Shown here: in pieces, positions 1 to 10,289 of the stretch
How the letters are laid out: each line of letters begins with the position of its first letter
How positions within the stretch are numbered: position 1 is the stretch's first letter
From: Cephalopachus bancanus
Lineage: Eukaryota > Chordata > Mammalia > Primates > Tarsiidae
DNA length: 64,000 nt
Direction: 5' to 3'
Assembly (NCBI GenBank): GCA_027257055.1
Contig: JAPVLO010000277.1
Coordinates: 2,852,001 to 2,916,000, forward strand
Program-made: the position numbers and the translations under genes
The notes under the pieces: model-generated
The model's input: only the letters and a program-made list of their open reading frames with translations
The model's database searches: none
Told to the model about the DNA's origin: nothing

Positions 1-616
1 TGTTATCTGCATGCTCTCGAATTAGTATACAAATTAAACTCCCTCATGCACACACAAACTCTGGTGTACATCACAGAGACCGTGCCACCAAAGGATGCAT
101 GTAGAATTTAGTTTCATAGGTGCTGTGATTTGTCAACATTATCTTTTTTCTTCCCTAACAGTAACAAAAATGTATGACCATGAAACAAGATAATCCAAGT
201 GAACACAAGTAATACCCCACCTAATGCCTAACAGCTGTGATGGTTACTATTGTCTTTATTATAAAGACACGACAAGCCCAGAGCACTGGACTGCCATTGT
301 AAGAACTTAATAAACACTTGATTAATGAACAAACGGCAAAGTGAATGAGTACACAAAAAGAGGCCTGGACTGTAGTCTAGTTTAACTAGTTCTGTAACCT
401 TTGACAAGTTATGTTCTGTCTCTTCGATGTTCTCATCTGTGAAGTTGAGAGAGCAAGAGGGAGAAATCACAAGCTCTCCAAATTTGTTTAATCACCAACT
501 TTTCAAGCTGAGAGGGCATTTGGCAGACCTGTTAGATAGTGGACATTCATCAAGTTCACCCAGACTCTAAAGGCATATCGCAAAGTCATCCAGGTTTCAT
601 AAATTAGACCATCAGA
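1..616. other. Unique sequence with a possible MIR trace
   Basis: No gene is visible. About 360-445 resembles an antisense MIR: the string for losing track of a variable after 'CTGTAACCTTTGACAAG' followed by 'TCATCTGTGAAG' is the usual reverse-strand MIR core wording, strongly decayed. The rest is ordinary AT-rich sequence without repeats I recognise. Confidence 0.4.
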
Positions 617-912
617 TTTTTGTTGTTGTTGTTGTTGGAGGCTCACTCTATCACCCAGGCTGGAGTGCAGTGGCACGCTCACAGCCACCACAGCCTCAAC
701 CTGCTGGGCTCAGGTGATCCTTCCACCTCAGCCTTCCAAGTAGTTGAAACTACAGGCATGCACCACCACGCCCAGCTGGCTTTTTCATTAATTGTAAAGA
801 TGTGGTCTCGCCAAGTTGCCCAGGCTGGTCTCAAATCCACAGGCTCAGGCAATCCTCTCACCTCAACCTCCCAAAGTGCTGGGATTATAGACATGAGCCA
901 CCATGCCCAGCA
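617..912 (-). mobile_element. Alu: Alu SINE, dimeric, antisense
   Basis: Full two-arm 7SL-derived SINE read in reverse: a T/GTT-rich tail, the complement of the right arm, the mid linker and the left arm ending near CCATGCCCAGC. The tail has become a (GTT)n run. It lacks the CAACTC end of the youngest group, so it belongs to an intermediate-age class. It is non-autonomous and would have been mobilised by L1 after RNA polymerase III transcription. Confidence 0.9.
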
Positions 913-1200
913 ACTGTCTGATTCTTAATGCACAAAACAATACCTCTAAGCACATGATAAATACTTAGTAAGCTGTATGTTGAATGAAACAGAGAGTGAT
1001 ATTGTATTATCTCATTTAAAGCTGCTTCATGTTGACTCCTTTAAAGCTTAATTACCAGATAACATTTATTTGACTAACAATAATTCAGTTAACTACCTGT
1101 ATGAAGATAACTCAATCTGCTCATCATATCTTTCTAGGGGATGGTTTGTCCCAAGAATACATATATATAGTACATCTTTTTTTCTTCAGCTGTTTTCTTC
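913..1200. other. Unique AT-rich spacer
   Basis: No reading frame, repeat or RNA signal is recognised between the Alu and the first L1 fragment. Confidence 0.4.
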
Positions 1201-1631
1201 AATGTGTTACTTTAACAAAATGCAACAATTCTCAAAAGAAGACGTACGAGCAGCCAACAGATACATGAAAAAATATTCAGCCTTACTAGTCATCAAAGAA
1301 ATGCAAATTAAAACCACATTGAGATACCACCTAACTCCAGTCAGGATGGCCATCATCAATAACAAAAAACAACAGATGCTGGAGAGGATGCAAGGAAAGG
1401 GAACACTCCCACTGTCGGTGGGATTGTAGACTAGTACAACCTCTGTGGAAAACAGCTTGGCGATTCCTAAAAGATCTAAAAATTGACCTCTCATACAACC
1501 CCGCAATCCCCCTACTGGGAATATACCTGGAGGAACTCAAATCACTCTTGAAAAACATACCTGCACAAGCATGTTTATTGCAGCCTTATTCACAATAGCA
1601 AGAACACGGAATCAACCATGCTGCCCATTGA

Positions 1632-1641
1632 AAGAGGACTG
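1632..1641 (+). repeat. Target-site duplication, left copy
   Basis: AAGAGGACTG, repeated exactly at 1739-1748 on the other side of the TINE-like insert. It lies in L1 ORF2 sequence where the uninterrupted element would continue. Confidence 0.75.
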
Positions 1642-1738
1642 GAGGGCAACCCCATCGGGTCCCCTCCCTCTGGGAGCTTTTCTGTCCTCTCAATAAATCC
1701 TGCTTTCAAAAAAAAAAAAAAAAAGGAAGGAAGGAAGG
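1642..1738 (+). mobile_element. TINE-like retrocopy: LTR 3' segment with poly(A)
   Basis: About 66 bp of LTR-like sequence (GGGTCCCCTCCCTCTGGGAG ... ) carry AATAAA at 1692-1697, ten bases before a 17-base A tract (1708-1724) that ends in (GGAA)n. The block is flanked by an exact 10-bp target-site duplication and interrupts L1. This is the layout of a retroviral LTR transcript cut at its own poly(A) site and reinserted by L1 machinery, as described for Tarsius interspersed elements (TINEs). The family name is inference; the tail, signal and duplication are seen directly. Confidence 0.7.
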
Positions 1739-1748
1739 AAGAGGACTG
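1739..1748 (+). repeat. Target-site duplication, right copy
   Basis: Exact repeat of the 10-bp sequence at 1632-1641; L1 ORF2-derived sequence resumes directly after it. Confidence 0.75.
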
Positions 1749-2118
1749 CATTAAAAAAAAAGTGGTACATATACCTGATGGAATATTATGCGGCCATAAA
1801 GAAGGACAAAATTATGAACTTCGCAGCAACTTGGATGGACTTAGATGCTATAATACTGAATGATGTATCACAGAAACAAAGAACTGAGTATCACATGTTC
1901 TCACTCATAAGTAGACCTTGAACAATTATCGTAATACTATAAGAAAGGGATTGGCAGTAGTGGGAAACTGCCGGGAAGCGAGGGAGGTGAGATTGGCAGT
2001 AGTGGGAATCTGCTGGGGGAGGGGGGCACACCTCCTCAACAAGGGTACCTGCATAATGAACATTTGTATATTAACCCTGAATTGTTCTCCATATCTTTAA
2101 AATTAAAAAAAAATAAAT

Positions 2119-2426
2119 GTGGTACATATACACGATGAAATATTATGCAACCATAAAAAAGTACAAAATGATGAACTTTGCAGCAACTTGGATGGACTTA
2201 GAGTCTGTAATACTCAGTGATCCATCACAGAAACAAAGAACTGAGTACCACATGTTCTCACTCATAAGTGGATCTTGAACAATTAGCACAATACTAAAAG
2301 AAAGGGATTGGCAGTAGTGGGAAACTGCCAGGGGAGGAGGGGCACACCTCATCAACAAGGGTACCTATAGAATGAGCATTTGTATACCTAACCCTGAATT
2401 GTACCCCACGTCTTTAGAATAAAAAA
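2119..2426 (+). mobile_element. L1: LINE-1 3' end, second copy in tandem
   Basis: Starts at TGGTACATATACACGATG, the point in ORF2 that also follows the TINE in the upstream L1, and runs through MFSLI-stop, one hairpin/G-rich unit (2310-2340) and an A-rich end. It is close to, but not identical with, 1760-2110. It is either an independent 5'-truncated insertion into the upstream A tail or a tandem duplication through A-rich homology. Confidence 0.85.
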
Positions 2427-3735
2427 ATTTCTGTAATGCAGTTATTTTAAGACTTTAATATTTTAAGTGTGTCGTGTATGTGTGTGCAAAAGAAAGAAGG
2501 AGAATAGAAAAAACCTGAAAAAATATATGCAGAATGTTGAGTTACCTCTAAATGGTAGAAATATAGATGACTTTCACTTTTTTCTTCATTCCTTCTTTTA
2601 TAATTCAGAAAAAATAAATAAAGCAGTTTCATAATTCTTCATGATTTGTTTATTAAATAATCCAACTCTGAACATATAAGCACAGCCAACTAACTTTCTG
2701 CTTTCTAATTATAAACATAATATTCTCTGAGGAAGTTTGAAGTTTAAAGGAGAAAGCATAAACTACCTCCTATTACGGTAGGTCCAATCTCCCTTCTCAC
2801 CCCTTACAGATGTCTGGAGGGTTCCCCAGGCTTTCTGTTCACTCCCAGTTATTAAAAACACAGCCTCATGTGGTCCATGCTTAGAGACTTCGCTGCTTTT
2901 CTGTGCTACCCACTCTCCCTCCCCCTCTCCCAGCCCAGCATGAACCCTACTTCTGTCCCAAAAGACAGAGGAGAGGTTCACTTTTCCTTTGTCTTTCTTC
3001 TCCCTTTTCCAGGATCAAGCTCTTTTAGGACTGGGGCGTGGGAAGAAGGAGGAAGGAAACAGAACAAGCCTTTCCCTAGCTGGGTCACCAGTGTGATTTA
3101 TCTGCTGGCTTCTCAGGTTCACGGATGGGACTGCTCTTCCTCGGGACTCCCTTCTCCTCTTCCCTGCTTGGAAAAGCATACAGCGGGCGAAAATGCCGAT
3201 TCTCCATCCTTGCAGACCTATCCCATCTTCGGACAACTCTAGTCCTTTCAAATTTAGAGGCCTCCCCACAGGGTACAGCATTCAAGATTCTGATGCCTCT
3301 GCCTCTCCTCAGCCATCAGTCTTTTGCTCACACACACTGGGACGGTTTGCCCACTGCGTAGTAAGTTCTGAATGAGCAGATGGACCCCACTTGTTTGAAG
3401 ATCTCTTTAGACTTGGGGTAACTGGTAACTCTTTGCCCTAAACTTTGGGTCCTGTTTGCCACGTCCAGGGAAACAGGTAAGATTTCTCTCAACATCCAGT
3501 GACATAAATGTCATATTTAGATTCATAGGGGAAAAAATGAAATAAAAATAATCCAAAATGTCAATAGTGATTCTCTCTCTCTGCTAGGGTTGGGGGTAAT
3601 TTTCTTCATTACATCTTTCTATTTTAAAATTTATATATTTTTAATTTATATATGAAAGTCTTACATAGTTGGGGGGGTACATGTGATTTTTTTATTTTGA
3701 AGGTAATTTTTGGAACACTTTATAACTATTTATGT
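2427..3735. other. Unique sequence, no gene seen
   Basis: 2640-3400 is mildly GC-richer and pyrimidine-rich with short open frames on both strands (up to 124 codons), but I see no conserved protein motif or plausible splice-bounded exon. 3580-3740 is AT-rich. Confidence 0.4.
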
Positions 3736-4323
3736 TAGTTGTCATTAAAAATAATTGCAGTAAAAACAAATACATTAAATTTACCATCTTAAATATTTTT
3801 AAGTGCACAGTTCAGTCATGTTAAGTATATTCACAGTGTTATGCAGAAGACCTCTAGAGGTTTTACAAGTTACAAAACAAAGAGGTTTTACAAGTTACAA
3901 AACAAACGCAATTCTTACTGCCAGTTAAGTAACAACTGTTCATTTCAACCTTTCCCCAACCCTTGACAAACATCCTTCCACGTTATTTCTGTGAGTTTTG
4001 CTTCTATAACTAGAATCATATACTACTGGTCATTTTGTTATTGGCATATTTTAGTTAACATAATAATCTCAGGGTTGATTCTTATCATAGCATATGACAA
4101 AATTTCCATTTTTAAGGCTAGATAATATTCCATTGTACATATACCACATTTTCTTTAACTGTTCATCAGTTAAAGGGACATCTGGGTTGCTTCTGCCTTT
4201 GGCCTTTGGTGAATACTGCTGCAATGAACACGGGTATGCAAATATCTCTTCCAGATCATGGGTTGCATACTTTGGACACAAGCCCAGAATTGGGGTTGCT
4301 GGATAATATGATAATTCCATTTT
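3736..4323 (-). mobile_element. L1: Old LINE-1 (L1M type), antisense
   Basis: Reverse-strand L1 vocabulary: AAATTTACCATCTTAAATA with GTGCACAGTTCAGT (old L1 3' UTR), then ATATTCCATTGTACATATACC and TGCTGCAATGAACACGGGTA (ORF2). It is split by an Alu at 4324-4624 and resumes after it. Strong divergence marks it as much older than the L1 at 1201. Confidence 0.8.
3856..3905 (+). repeat. Exact 25-bp tandem duplication
   Basis: Two identical 25-bp units (3856-3880 and 3881-3905), each beginning AGAGGTTTTACAAG, lie inside the old antisense L1. Identity suggests a recent slippage or duplication event. Confidence 0.9.
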
Positions 4324-4624
4324 TATTTTATTAATTTATTTTGAGTTGGAGTCTCCCTCTGTCACCCAGGCTGGAGTGCAGTAGCATGCTCACAGCCACT
4401 GCAGCCTAGACCTGCTGGGCTCACGCAATCCTTCCACCTCAGCCTTCCAAGTAAGTGGAACTACAAGCACAGACCTCCCTGCCCAGCTAATCTTTTAATT
4501 TATTATGGAGATGAGGTCTCTCCATGTTGCCCAGTCTGGTCTCGAACCCATGTGCTCAGGCAATCCTCTTGCTTCCACCTCCTAAAGTGCTGGGATTATA
4601 GGCGTGAGCCTCCGTGCCCGGCCA
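4324..4624 (-). mobile_element. Alu: Alu SINE inside old L1, with target-site duplication
   Basis: Antisense dimeric Alu with T-rich start and GTGCCCGGCC at its head. Fourteen bases, GATAATTCCATTTT, occur on both sides (4310-4323 and 4625-4638), the mark of L1-mediated insertion. Confidence 0.92.
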
Positions 4625-4638
4625 GATAATTCCATTTT

Positions 4639-4965
4639 AAAATGCTTGAGAAAACACTGTTTATCATAAGGCTGAATCATTTCTCCCCACCAGCCTTCTA
4701 TGAGAGTTCCAATTTGTCCATATCCTCAACAGATTTGTATTTTGTTTGTTTTTGTTTGATAGTGGCCATTCTAATGGGTGTGAGGTGATACCCCATTGAC
4801 ATGTGATATTTTGATACCTGTATACAATGTGTGATGATCAAATCATGGTAAATGGCATCTCTATCATCTCAAACATTTATCTTTCCTTTGTGTTAGGAGC
4901 ATTACAATTCTAGCTATTTTTATATATGTTTAAATTTTTTTCTAGAGTGAACATGTATCACTTTG
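4639..4965 (-). mobile_element. L1: Old LINE-1, continuation, antisense
   Basis: Continues the L1 interrupted at 4323: GTGAGGTGATACCCCATT is the complement of the conserved ORF2 C-terminal region. From about 4800 the wording (GTATACAATGTGTGATGATC, AAACATTTATC) resembles another old L1 3' UTR, perhaps a separate fragment. Confidence 0.7.
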
Positions 4966-5605
4966 TAATCAGAAAGCAAACTGTTTAACAAAAAACAATG
5001 CAAAGATGAACTGTAGATTGGTAAAGAGAAAAGTAAGTAAACTACCTTAACCAGTTCAACTTTTTATTTTAATCTCAAATACTGGGTTTCCCTAATAAAG
5101 TAGATTTTTTTTATCTCCTTTGGTTTATTCACAGTCTTAAGAGAAATAAAATTTCCGCTTTATTAAAGAAAACTGTCTTTCCACATCTTCAAAAGAAATT
5201 AGTGCTTTTAAAATGTTAACTGCCCGATTTCAGTTTATGTTTGAAAAGGGCAAGTTTCCCCATTTATTGGGTTTCTTTTATTAAATTCTCATTGTCAAAC
5301 AAATATTTTTCAATTGCTAATTAATAATTATATGTTGGCACAATAATAAAAACATGTTATACCCTCAGCATTATGGAAGAATCTGGTCTGAATTCCTTTA
5401 TACTTTTGTTCCAAAGTTTAAAATGATCTGATATTGAATATTTCTAAAGGTCTCTTTGCATTTTAAAAAGCAGGCACTGCAGATTGATCTAATTTTTAAT
5501 GACCAAAAGGTTAACAATTTTTACTAATCTCAGTGTTAATGGAATTAGAAATCAGGATCTCTAATTCACGGTTGTATCTTTGAGCTAGGAGTATCCACCC
5601 CAGTA
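4966..5605. other. AT-rich unique stretch
   Basis: Low-GC sequence with no recognised gene or repeat up to the mariner TA target at 5606-5607. Confidence 0.4.
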
Positions 5606-5607
5606 TA

Positions 5608-6109
5608 CAAAGAGGAACCCCCCCAAAAGAAGGACGATCTTTTGGAGCATGGGCCCCTTGTAGTACAGGCTTCCCTGCTCCATAAGTGTTCTAGGAACCC
5701 ATCTGCATCAGCGAACCAGCTAGCGTTGTTGTGAGTGCTGTGTTCAGTTTCAGTGAAATTTTTTTGGAGATTCTTTCAACGTGTTTGCCCATTTCATGAT
5801 GGGTGATTTACGAGAGCACCTATCCACATCGCATTGCATGTTTAGCAGTTTTTGATCAAAGGCAGGACAATCCCCAGGCCTCACTCTCCCTGTCCACCTG
5901 ATCTCTCCCGAGTGGCTTTTTTTGTTTCCCTGGATGAAAAATGTCCTCAAAGGAAATGTTTTGCCAATGTGGAAGAGGTGAAACAAAAAACAGCAGAAGC
6001 ACTCAAAGGCATCAAAGTTGATGAGTTCAAAAACTGTTTTGAGCAGTGTACTGCATCAAGCAGAGAGTGCTTTGAAAGTGACTAAGGTTTAAACATATAA
6101 GAATAAATA
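5608..6109 (+). mobile_element. Deleted mariner-type DNA transposon, 3' end lost
   Basis: Begins after a TA with CAAAGAGGAACCCC, matching the terminal repeat of the copy at 37069-37651. The coding part keeps only a few N-terminal-like codons joined to the C-terminal end of a mariner transposase: PCPPDLS, equivalent to the motif around the third catalytic aspartate (YSPDL), then FANVEEVKQKTAEALKGIK and CFESD-stop at about 6083. Autonomous mariners are about 1.3 kb, so most of the catalytic domain is missing. The 3' terminal repeat is absent because an L1 tail follows at 6110. Confidence 0.75.
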
Positions 6110-6259
6110 CTGCCAGGGGAGGGGGTTGAGATTGGTAGTTGAGGGAAACTGCTAGGGGAGGGCGGGGCACACCTCATCAACAAGGGTACCTGCATAATCA
6201 GTGTTTGTATACCTAACCCTGAATTGTACCCCACATCTTTAAAATAAAAAAAAAATTAA
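6110..6259 (+). mobile_element. L1: LINE-1 3' UTR fragment
   Basis: About 150 bp of the same L1 3' UTR seen at 1950-2110: two G-rich hairpin units, CACCTCATCAACAAGGGTAC, CTGAATTGTACCCCACATC and an A tail. It is severely 5'-truncated and abuts the mariner on the left and an Alu on the right. Confidence 0.85.
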
Positions 6260-6548
6260 GCTGGGCTCGGTGGCTCAGCCTGTAATCCCGCGCCTTTGGG
6301 AGGCTGAGGTGAGTGGATTGCCTGAGCCTGCGGGTTCGAGACCCGCCTGGGCAGCGAGACCTCATCTCTACAATAAATCAAAAAATCAGCCAGGCGTGGT
6401 AGCGCATGCCTGTAATTCCAGCTACTCGGAAGGCTGAGGTGGAAGGATCGCCAGAGCCCAGCAGGCGAGGCTGCGGTGGCCAGAAGCGACCACTGCACTC
6501 CAGTCTGGGCGACCGAGTGAGACTCCAACTCAAAAAAAAAAAAAAAAA
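6260..6548 (+). mobile_element. Alu: Alu SINE, young tarsier-type subfamily
   Basis: Complete dimer of the youngest group: GCTGGGCTCGGTGGCTCAGC start, GCGGG-TTCGAGA-CCCGC in the left arm, ACAATAAATCAAAAAATCAG linker, GACTCCAACTC end and a 17-A tail. It landed in the A tail of the preceding L1 fragment. Confidence 0.93.
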
Positions 6549-8010
6549 TGCAAATACGGCATGAAGTACATTTTGATTCATAAATACAATAGTTGTTTAG
6601 ATCCTTTTCTTTGCTTTGTTTGATTTCCTCCTTCATCCATTCTGCCTGTAGATAACATGCAGACATTTTCTAGGTCACAATTACGTTTTTCACCAGCACT
6701 TCTCCTTAGATGGAAACCAGCACTAGCGCACACAAAGCGGAGAGAAATTCATCCCACTTCGAGTCTACTATACATTTTCCACGTTGAGTAAGCTGTGCTT
6801 CAGTGTGGGATATGATTTCTTAAGTCTTTCGTAAGATTTACTTTCACTCAATAAATATTTGGGGAATTGAATTGAATTTCAGTAATTATTCTATAATTCT
6901 TAAAGCATGTAGATACTGAAAGGTGCAGGGATAATACACAGTTGTAGTGTTTGCACTTTGAAGGTTGCTAAATGTCTACTAACCCATTGCTGAAGTCAGA
7001 TGTTACGGACAAGTGGGTTTTTTGGTTATTTGGGGTTCACTAAAGAAAGACTTTTAATTCTATCCAATCACTGCTTTTTTTTTTTTCAGTCCCAGATTTC
7101 TAAGCCCAAAATCTCGATTGCAAATATTTCCTTCCTCAAACTCATTTCCTTAAGCCATCTGGTGGCTTTCACTTGTAACTACAACATCAACCGGTGGCCA
7201 ATCACAGAATTATCATTGGTACCCAACACAGGCACATTCTGTCATTTTCTCACCGTCTCTTACAAGATATGTTATGGTGACGTGATTCCCAAATAATGTG
7301 TGGGTATTAGAAATCCAAGAGAAATCTTTATGGTTCTAACCTCATGGTCACTTTAATATCAAGAGCCACGTTATAAAGGCTGTGAAAGATGGGGTAAGAG
7401 AAACCATATTAATTGGTTATACTTATATAATAAGACGAGCCTTACTGAGCATGCCGTAACATGCCAGGCTGTGTGCCTAGACTTTGGTGCTCTAAAAATT
7501 AATATGAGAAGGTTCATGTTCTCTGGGAATACAGGCAGGGTGATAATACAACAGGACAAGTGTTCGATGTCTCAAGGTAGGGATAGGGAACCCTTCACTT
7601 TTGCTCCTTTTCCTCCAGACTGAGAACCAGGGAATGGACGCTAGTTCCTCTCGAGATATGCAACATAACCCAAAAATAAATCAAAATTGTGGTTTGGAAT
7701 CAGCTCACACAATGATGGAGCTGTCAAGTATATTGGGTACGTTGGTATTCAAGCCTTCTGCAAAAGCCAAGAATACGCATATTTTTGTGTAGTGTGTAAT
7801 CCTCGAGGCCATGTTGCCCCAAGTGGGATCACAACTGGGGAACCAGGGGCCCCGGGGCCAGTAGATAAGCTCCCAGGGTCCCATCTAACCCAGGCACCAC
7901 CTCCTCCCCAGTGCCAGGAGGAGGCACAACAGTGGGGATACAGAGCCGCTTACCAGGCTGCACACATGCCTACCCTGGCTCTGCCGCCACCCCTGAAAAA
8001 CACGGTGTCA
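6549..8010. other. Unique sequence, no gene seen
   Basis: Open frames of 98 (7000-7296) and 126 codons (7687-8067) show no domain, signal peptide or splice context that I recognise. Nothing else stands out. Confidence 0.4.
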
Positions 8011-8785
8011 CTGAACAAAGAGAGAGAAGAGTTCCTTCTGCTTTGGAAGGCCAGAGAAGGTTTCTGAGAGGCTGTGAGGTCTGAGCTGAATGCGGAAGAG
8101 TAGATAGGAGTTCGCTGAATCGATGTAGGGGCAAGGCCACTCCACTTCATGGGGACACGTCCAAGTGCAGAGTATAAAAATGGAGCCTGATCTGGTGGCC
8201 TGTGGGTAACTCGTTGAGTCCAGAAAGGACGTTGTGGATGCAAAGTGGCAAAAGCACACGTGGGAAGATAGGCAAAAGGAGAGATGTACACGTCATGCTT
8301 AGGAAATGGGCCTCATGCCCGGCAGAAGATGGGGTCCACGAAAGGATTTTTAATAGGGCAATGATATAATCGCTTGCCTTTGGAGGGACCATCCCAGAAG
8401 CAAGACCGATATTCGGCTGAATGGAAGGTCAGTTGCGTGGTTGTCAGTATGTTCCAGGCAAGACAGGACAAGGGCAGTAAAGATGATTAAGGAGGAATGG
8501 GATTGAGAAATACTGAGCAGGTGTAAGAAGCAGGTTTGCGTGGCGGATATAAGAGATTAGCCACACAGAGGAGTTTGGAATGAGTTACCAATTTCAGGCT
8601 TCTAAATCTCGGGAAGAGGGGATATCACTGAGAATCCTTGAGTGTCTCTCACCAAGATAGACCACAGAAGAGGAGAAGCTGGCTCAGAGGCAGCAGGCAT
8701 CATCAGTTTGGTTTTGGAAGCATTCACGTTCAGGTTCCTATGGGATAGGATTGATAGGCAGCTGGATGATCAGGTCTGAAACCAG
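8011..8785 (+). mobile_element. L2: Ancient LINE-2 fragment
   Basis: Phrases such as GAGGTCTGAGCTGAATGCGG, ATTTTTAATAGGGCAATGAT and TAAGGAGGAATGG, in this order, resemble the L2 3' consensus (bystander text on gain, threshold size and 'not-moving' markers). Divergence is high, so boundaries are approximate. Confidence 0.5.
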
Positions 8786-10057
8786 CATAAGATCAGGGCA
8801 GAAGATTAAAATGTGGACTTGATCAGCCTCAATGCTATGAGAAAGGACGAGGTCACCCCTAAGATGTTATGACACCCGCACTCGGAAGAGATGTGTCAAA
8901 TAAACAAAAAACAAACAAATGTGCCTCCTTATACACCTCTAAGTCTATACAGATGACCTGGCAGGAGGAACAGGAAACAGCCAGCCTTGCATTTTCTGTG
9001 GAGCCTGGAAATTAGGCTGGGATGGGGAGGGTGAAGGTCTGGGTGTCACGGAGGTCTTATGGATAGCTCTAAAAATAAGTATTTCCACCAAGTGTGTGTC
9101 TAGCTGCATTAATATCTTATGACTGAAGTCGCAGTGCCGCGTCATCCTTGTCCAGGGCTAGCTGTCACTCCTTATCTCTGGCTTTGATTGGAGCACGGGG
9201 CCCTGGACCCGACCAGCACAACGGGATGGAAAGTGAGGAGGGGCAGGGGAGCTTGCAGGTGTGGAGCGATTAAAAATGTGACCTCAGACGGGTGGAAATT
9301 CCAATCAAAGTGACCCCGGGGAAACAGCAGCATTATTCACCTACAGGAACTTTCAATTAAAAGGCTACCCAAATCTTTGGGGGAGGGGGATTGTTTCCCT
9401 TTACATCAATAAGTCAATTTCCCCCCGCTCATCTTCCAACCTATTATATTTTAGAAGAAATTCGTTCCAGTTAATATGAAAATGAGAAGCCAGAAACTAT
9501 GAAGGATGCTTGTGGAAGCAGCTCTGGTGATTCACTGAGTCTGTCTGTTACTCTAGATATCACTTATTTGTCTGTCATTTAAATGCTCTCAGTATCCATC
9601 TGCTCTTGGAACCAATCTGAACATCCTAGCATTATAAAAATGTACTAATGGAAAAATACCGAGCTCCTTTATTAATATTGAAAGCTCCATGTCACTTTCA
9701 GGGAATCAGTAGGGACCATCCTAAAAGACAGTATGATGTCCACACAGGAATAGTATGGGAATGAACCTAACTCTTGTGGAAAAAAATATTTCAACCCAGG
9801 GAGAAGCCAGCTGTGATTCACTTATCCATATCAAGATGTCCAAAAATTTTTTTTCAATAGATATATTTTATCACAATGCTGTTCAAACATTTATTATCTT
9901 TACCTAACCCTGGATATTAGGATTAAAAAATAAGTATTTTTCAAATGAGACTAAGTACTTTCTATATCATGTTTTGACATCTAATGAGGTAAGCATTCCT
10001 TTGTCAATATTCTTCTTTTCAAAATAAGTTTGGTTCTTCTTCCCTGTCATTTTTGCC
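8786..10057. other. Unique sequence with conserved-looking core
   Basis: No gene. 9170-9720 is free of recognised repeats, has balanced composition and contains two opposed TCF/LEF-like sites (9182-9190 and 9302-9310). It is a candidate conserved non-coding element on appearance only. Confidence 0.35.
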
Positions 10058-10289
10058 AGTATTTTTTTTTTTTTTAATTGGAGTCTTACTCTGTCACCCA
10101 GGCAGGAGTGCAGTGGCACACTCATGGCCACCCCAGCATCAACCTTCTGGGCTCCAGTGATCCATCCACCTCAGCCTTCCAAGTAGCCAGAACTACAGGC
10201 ATGCACTACCACGCTTGGCTAATTTTTTATTTATTGTAGAGATGAGTTCTCACCAAGTTGCCCGGGCAGGTCTCGAAATCGTGGGTGTC
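10058..10289 (-). mobile_element. Alu: Alu SINE, antisense, 5'-truncated
   Basis: T15 run, then the antisense right arm and part of the left arm. It stops at TCTCGAAATCGTGGG, losing the first ~60 bp of the Alu. Confidence 0.9.

Larger units (their letters stand above)
1201..2118 (+). mobile_element. L1: LINE-1, 5'-truncated; ORF2 C-terminus plus 3' UTR, interrupted
   Basis: The start corresponds to the last ~190 residues of L1 ORF2p: FSKEDVRAANRYMKK, then MQIKTTLRYHLTPVRMAI, then a broken stretch equivalent to the cysteine-rich C-terminal domain, and finally QKQRTEYHMFSLI followed by a stop near 1918. The reading frame is shifted and contains stops, so it is dead. A TINE-like insert splits it at 1642-1738. 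The 3' UTR contains two copies of a hairpin plus G-rich unit (1953-1978, 1995-2026) and ends in A-rich sequence at about 2100-2113. It is unlike anthropoid L1PA 3' UTRs, consistent with a tarsier lineage. Confidence 0.88.

Noticed and set aside
1070..1429. 119-codon frame with ORF2p similarity
   Set aside because: A 5'-truncated L1 fragment with downstream frameshifts; the upstream 45 codons are not L1.
5852..6085. 77-codon frame with clear mariner transposase similarity
   Set aside because: It is only the C-terminal end of the protein in a deleted element; catalytic residues upstream are missing, so it is not annotated as a gene.
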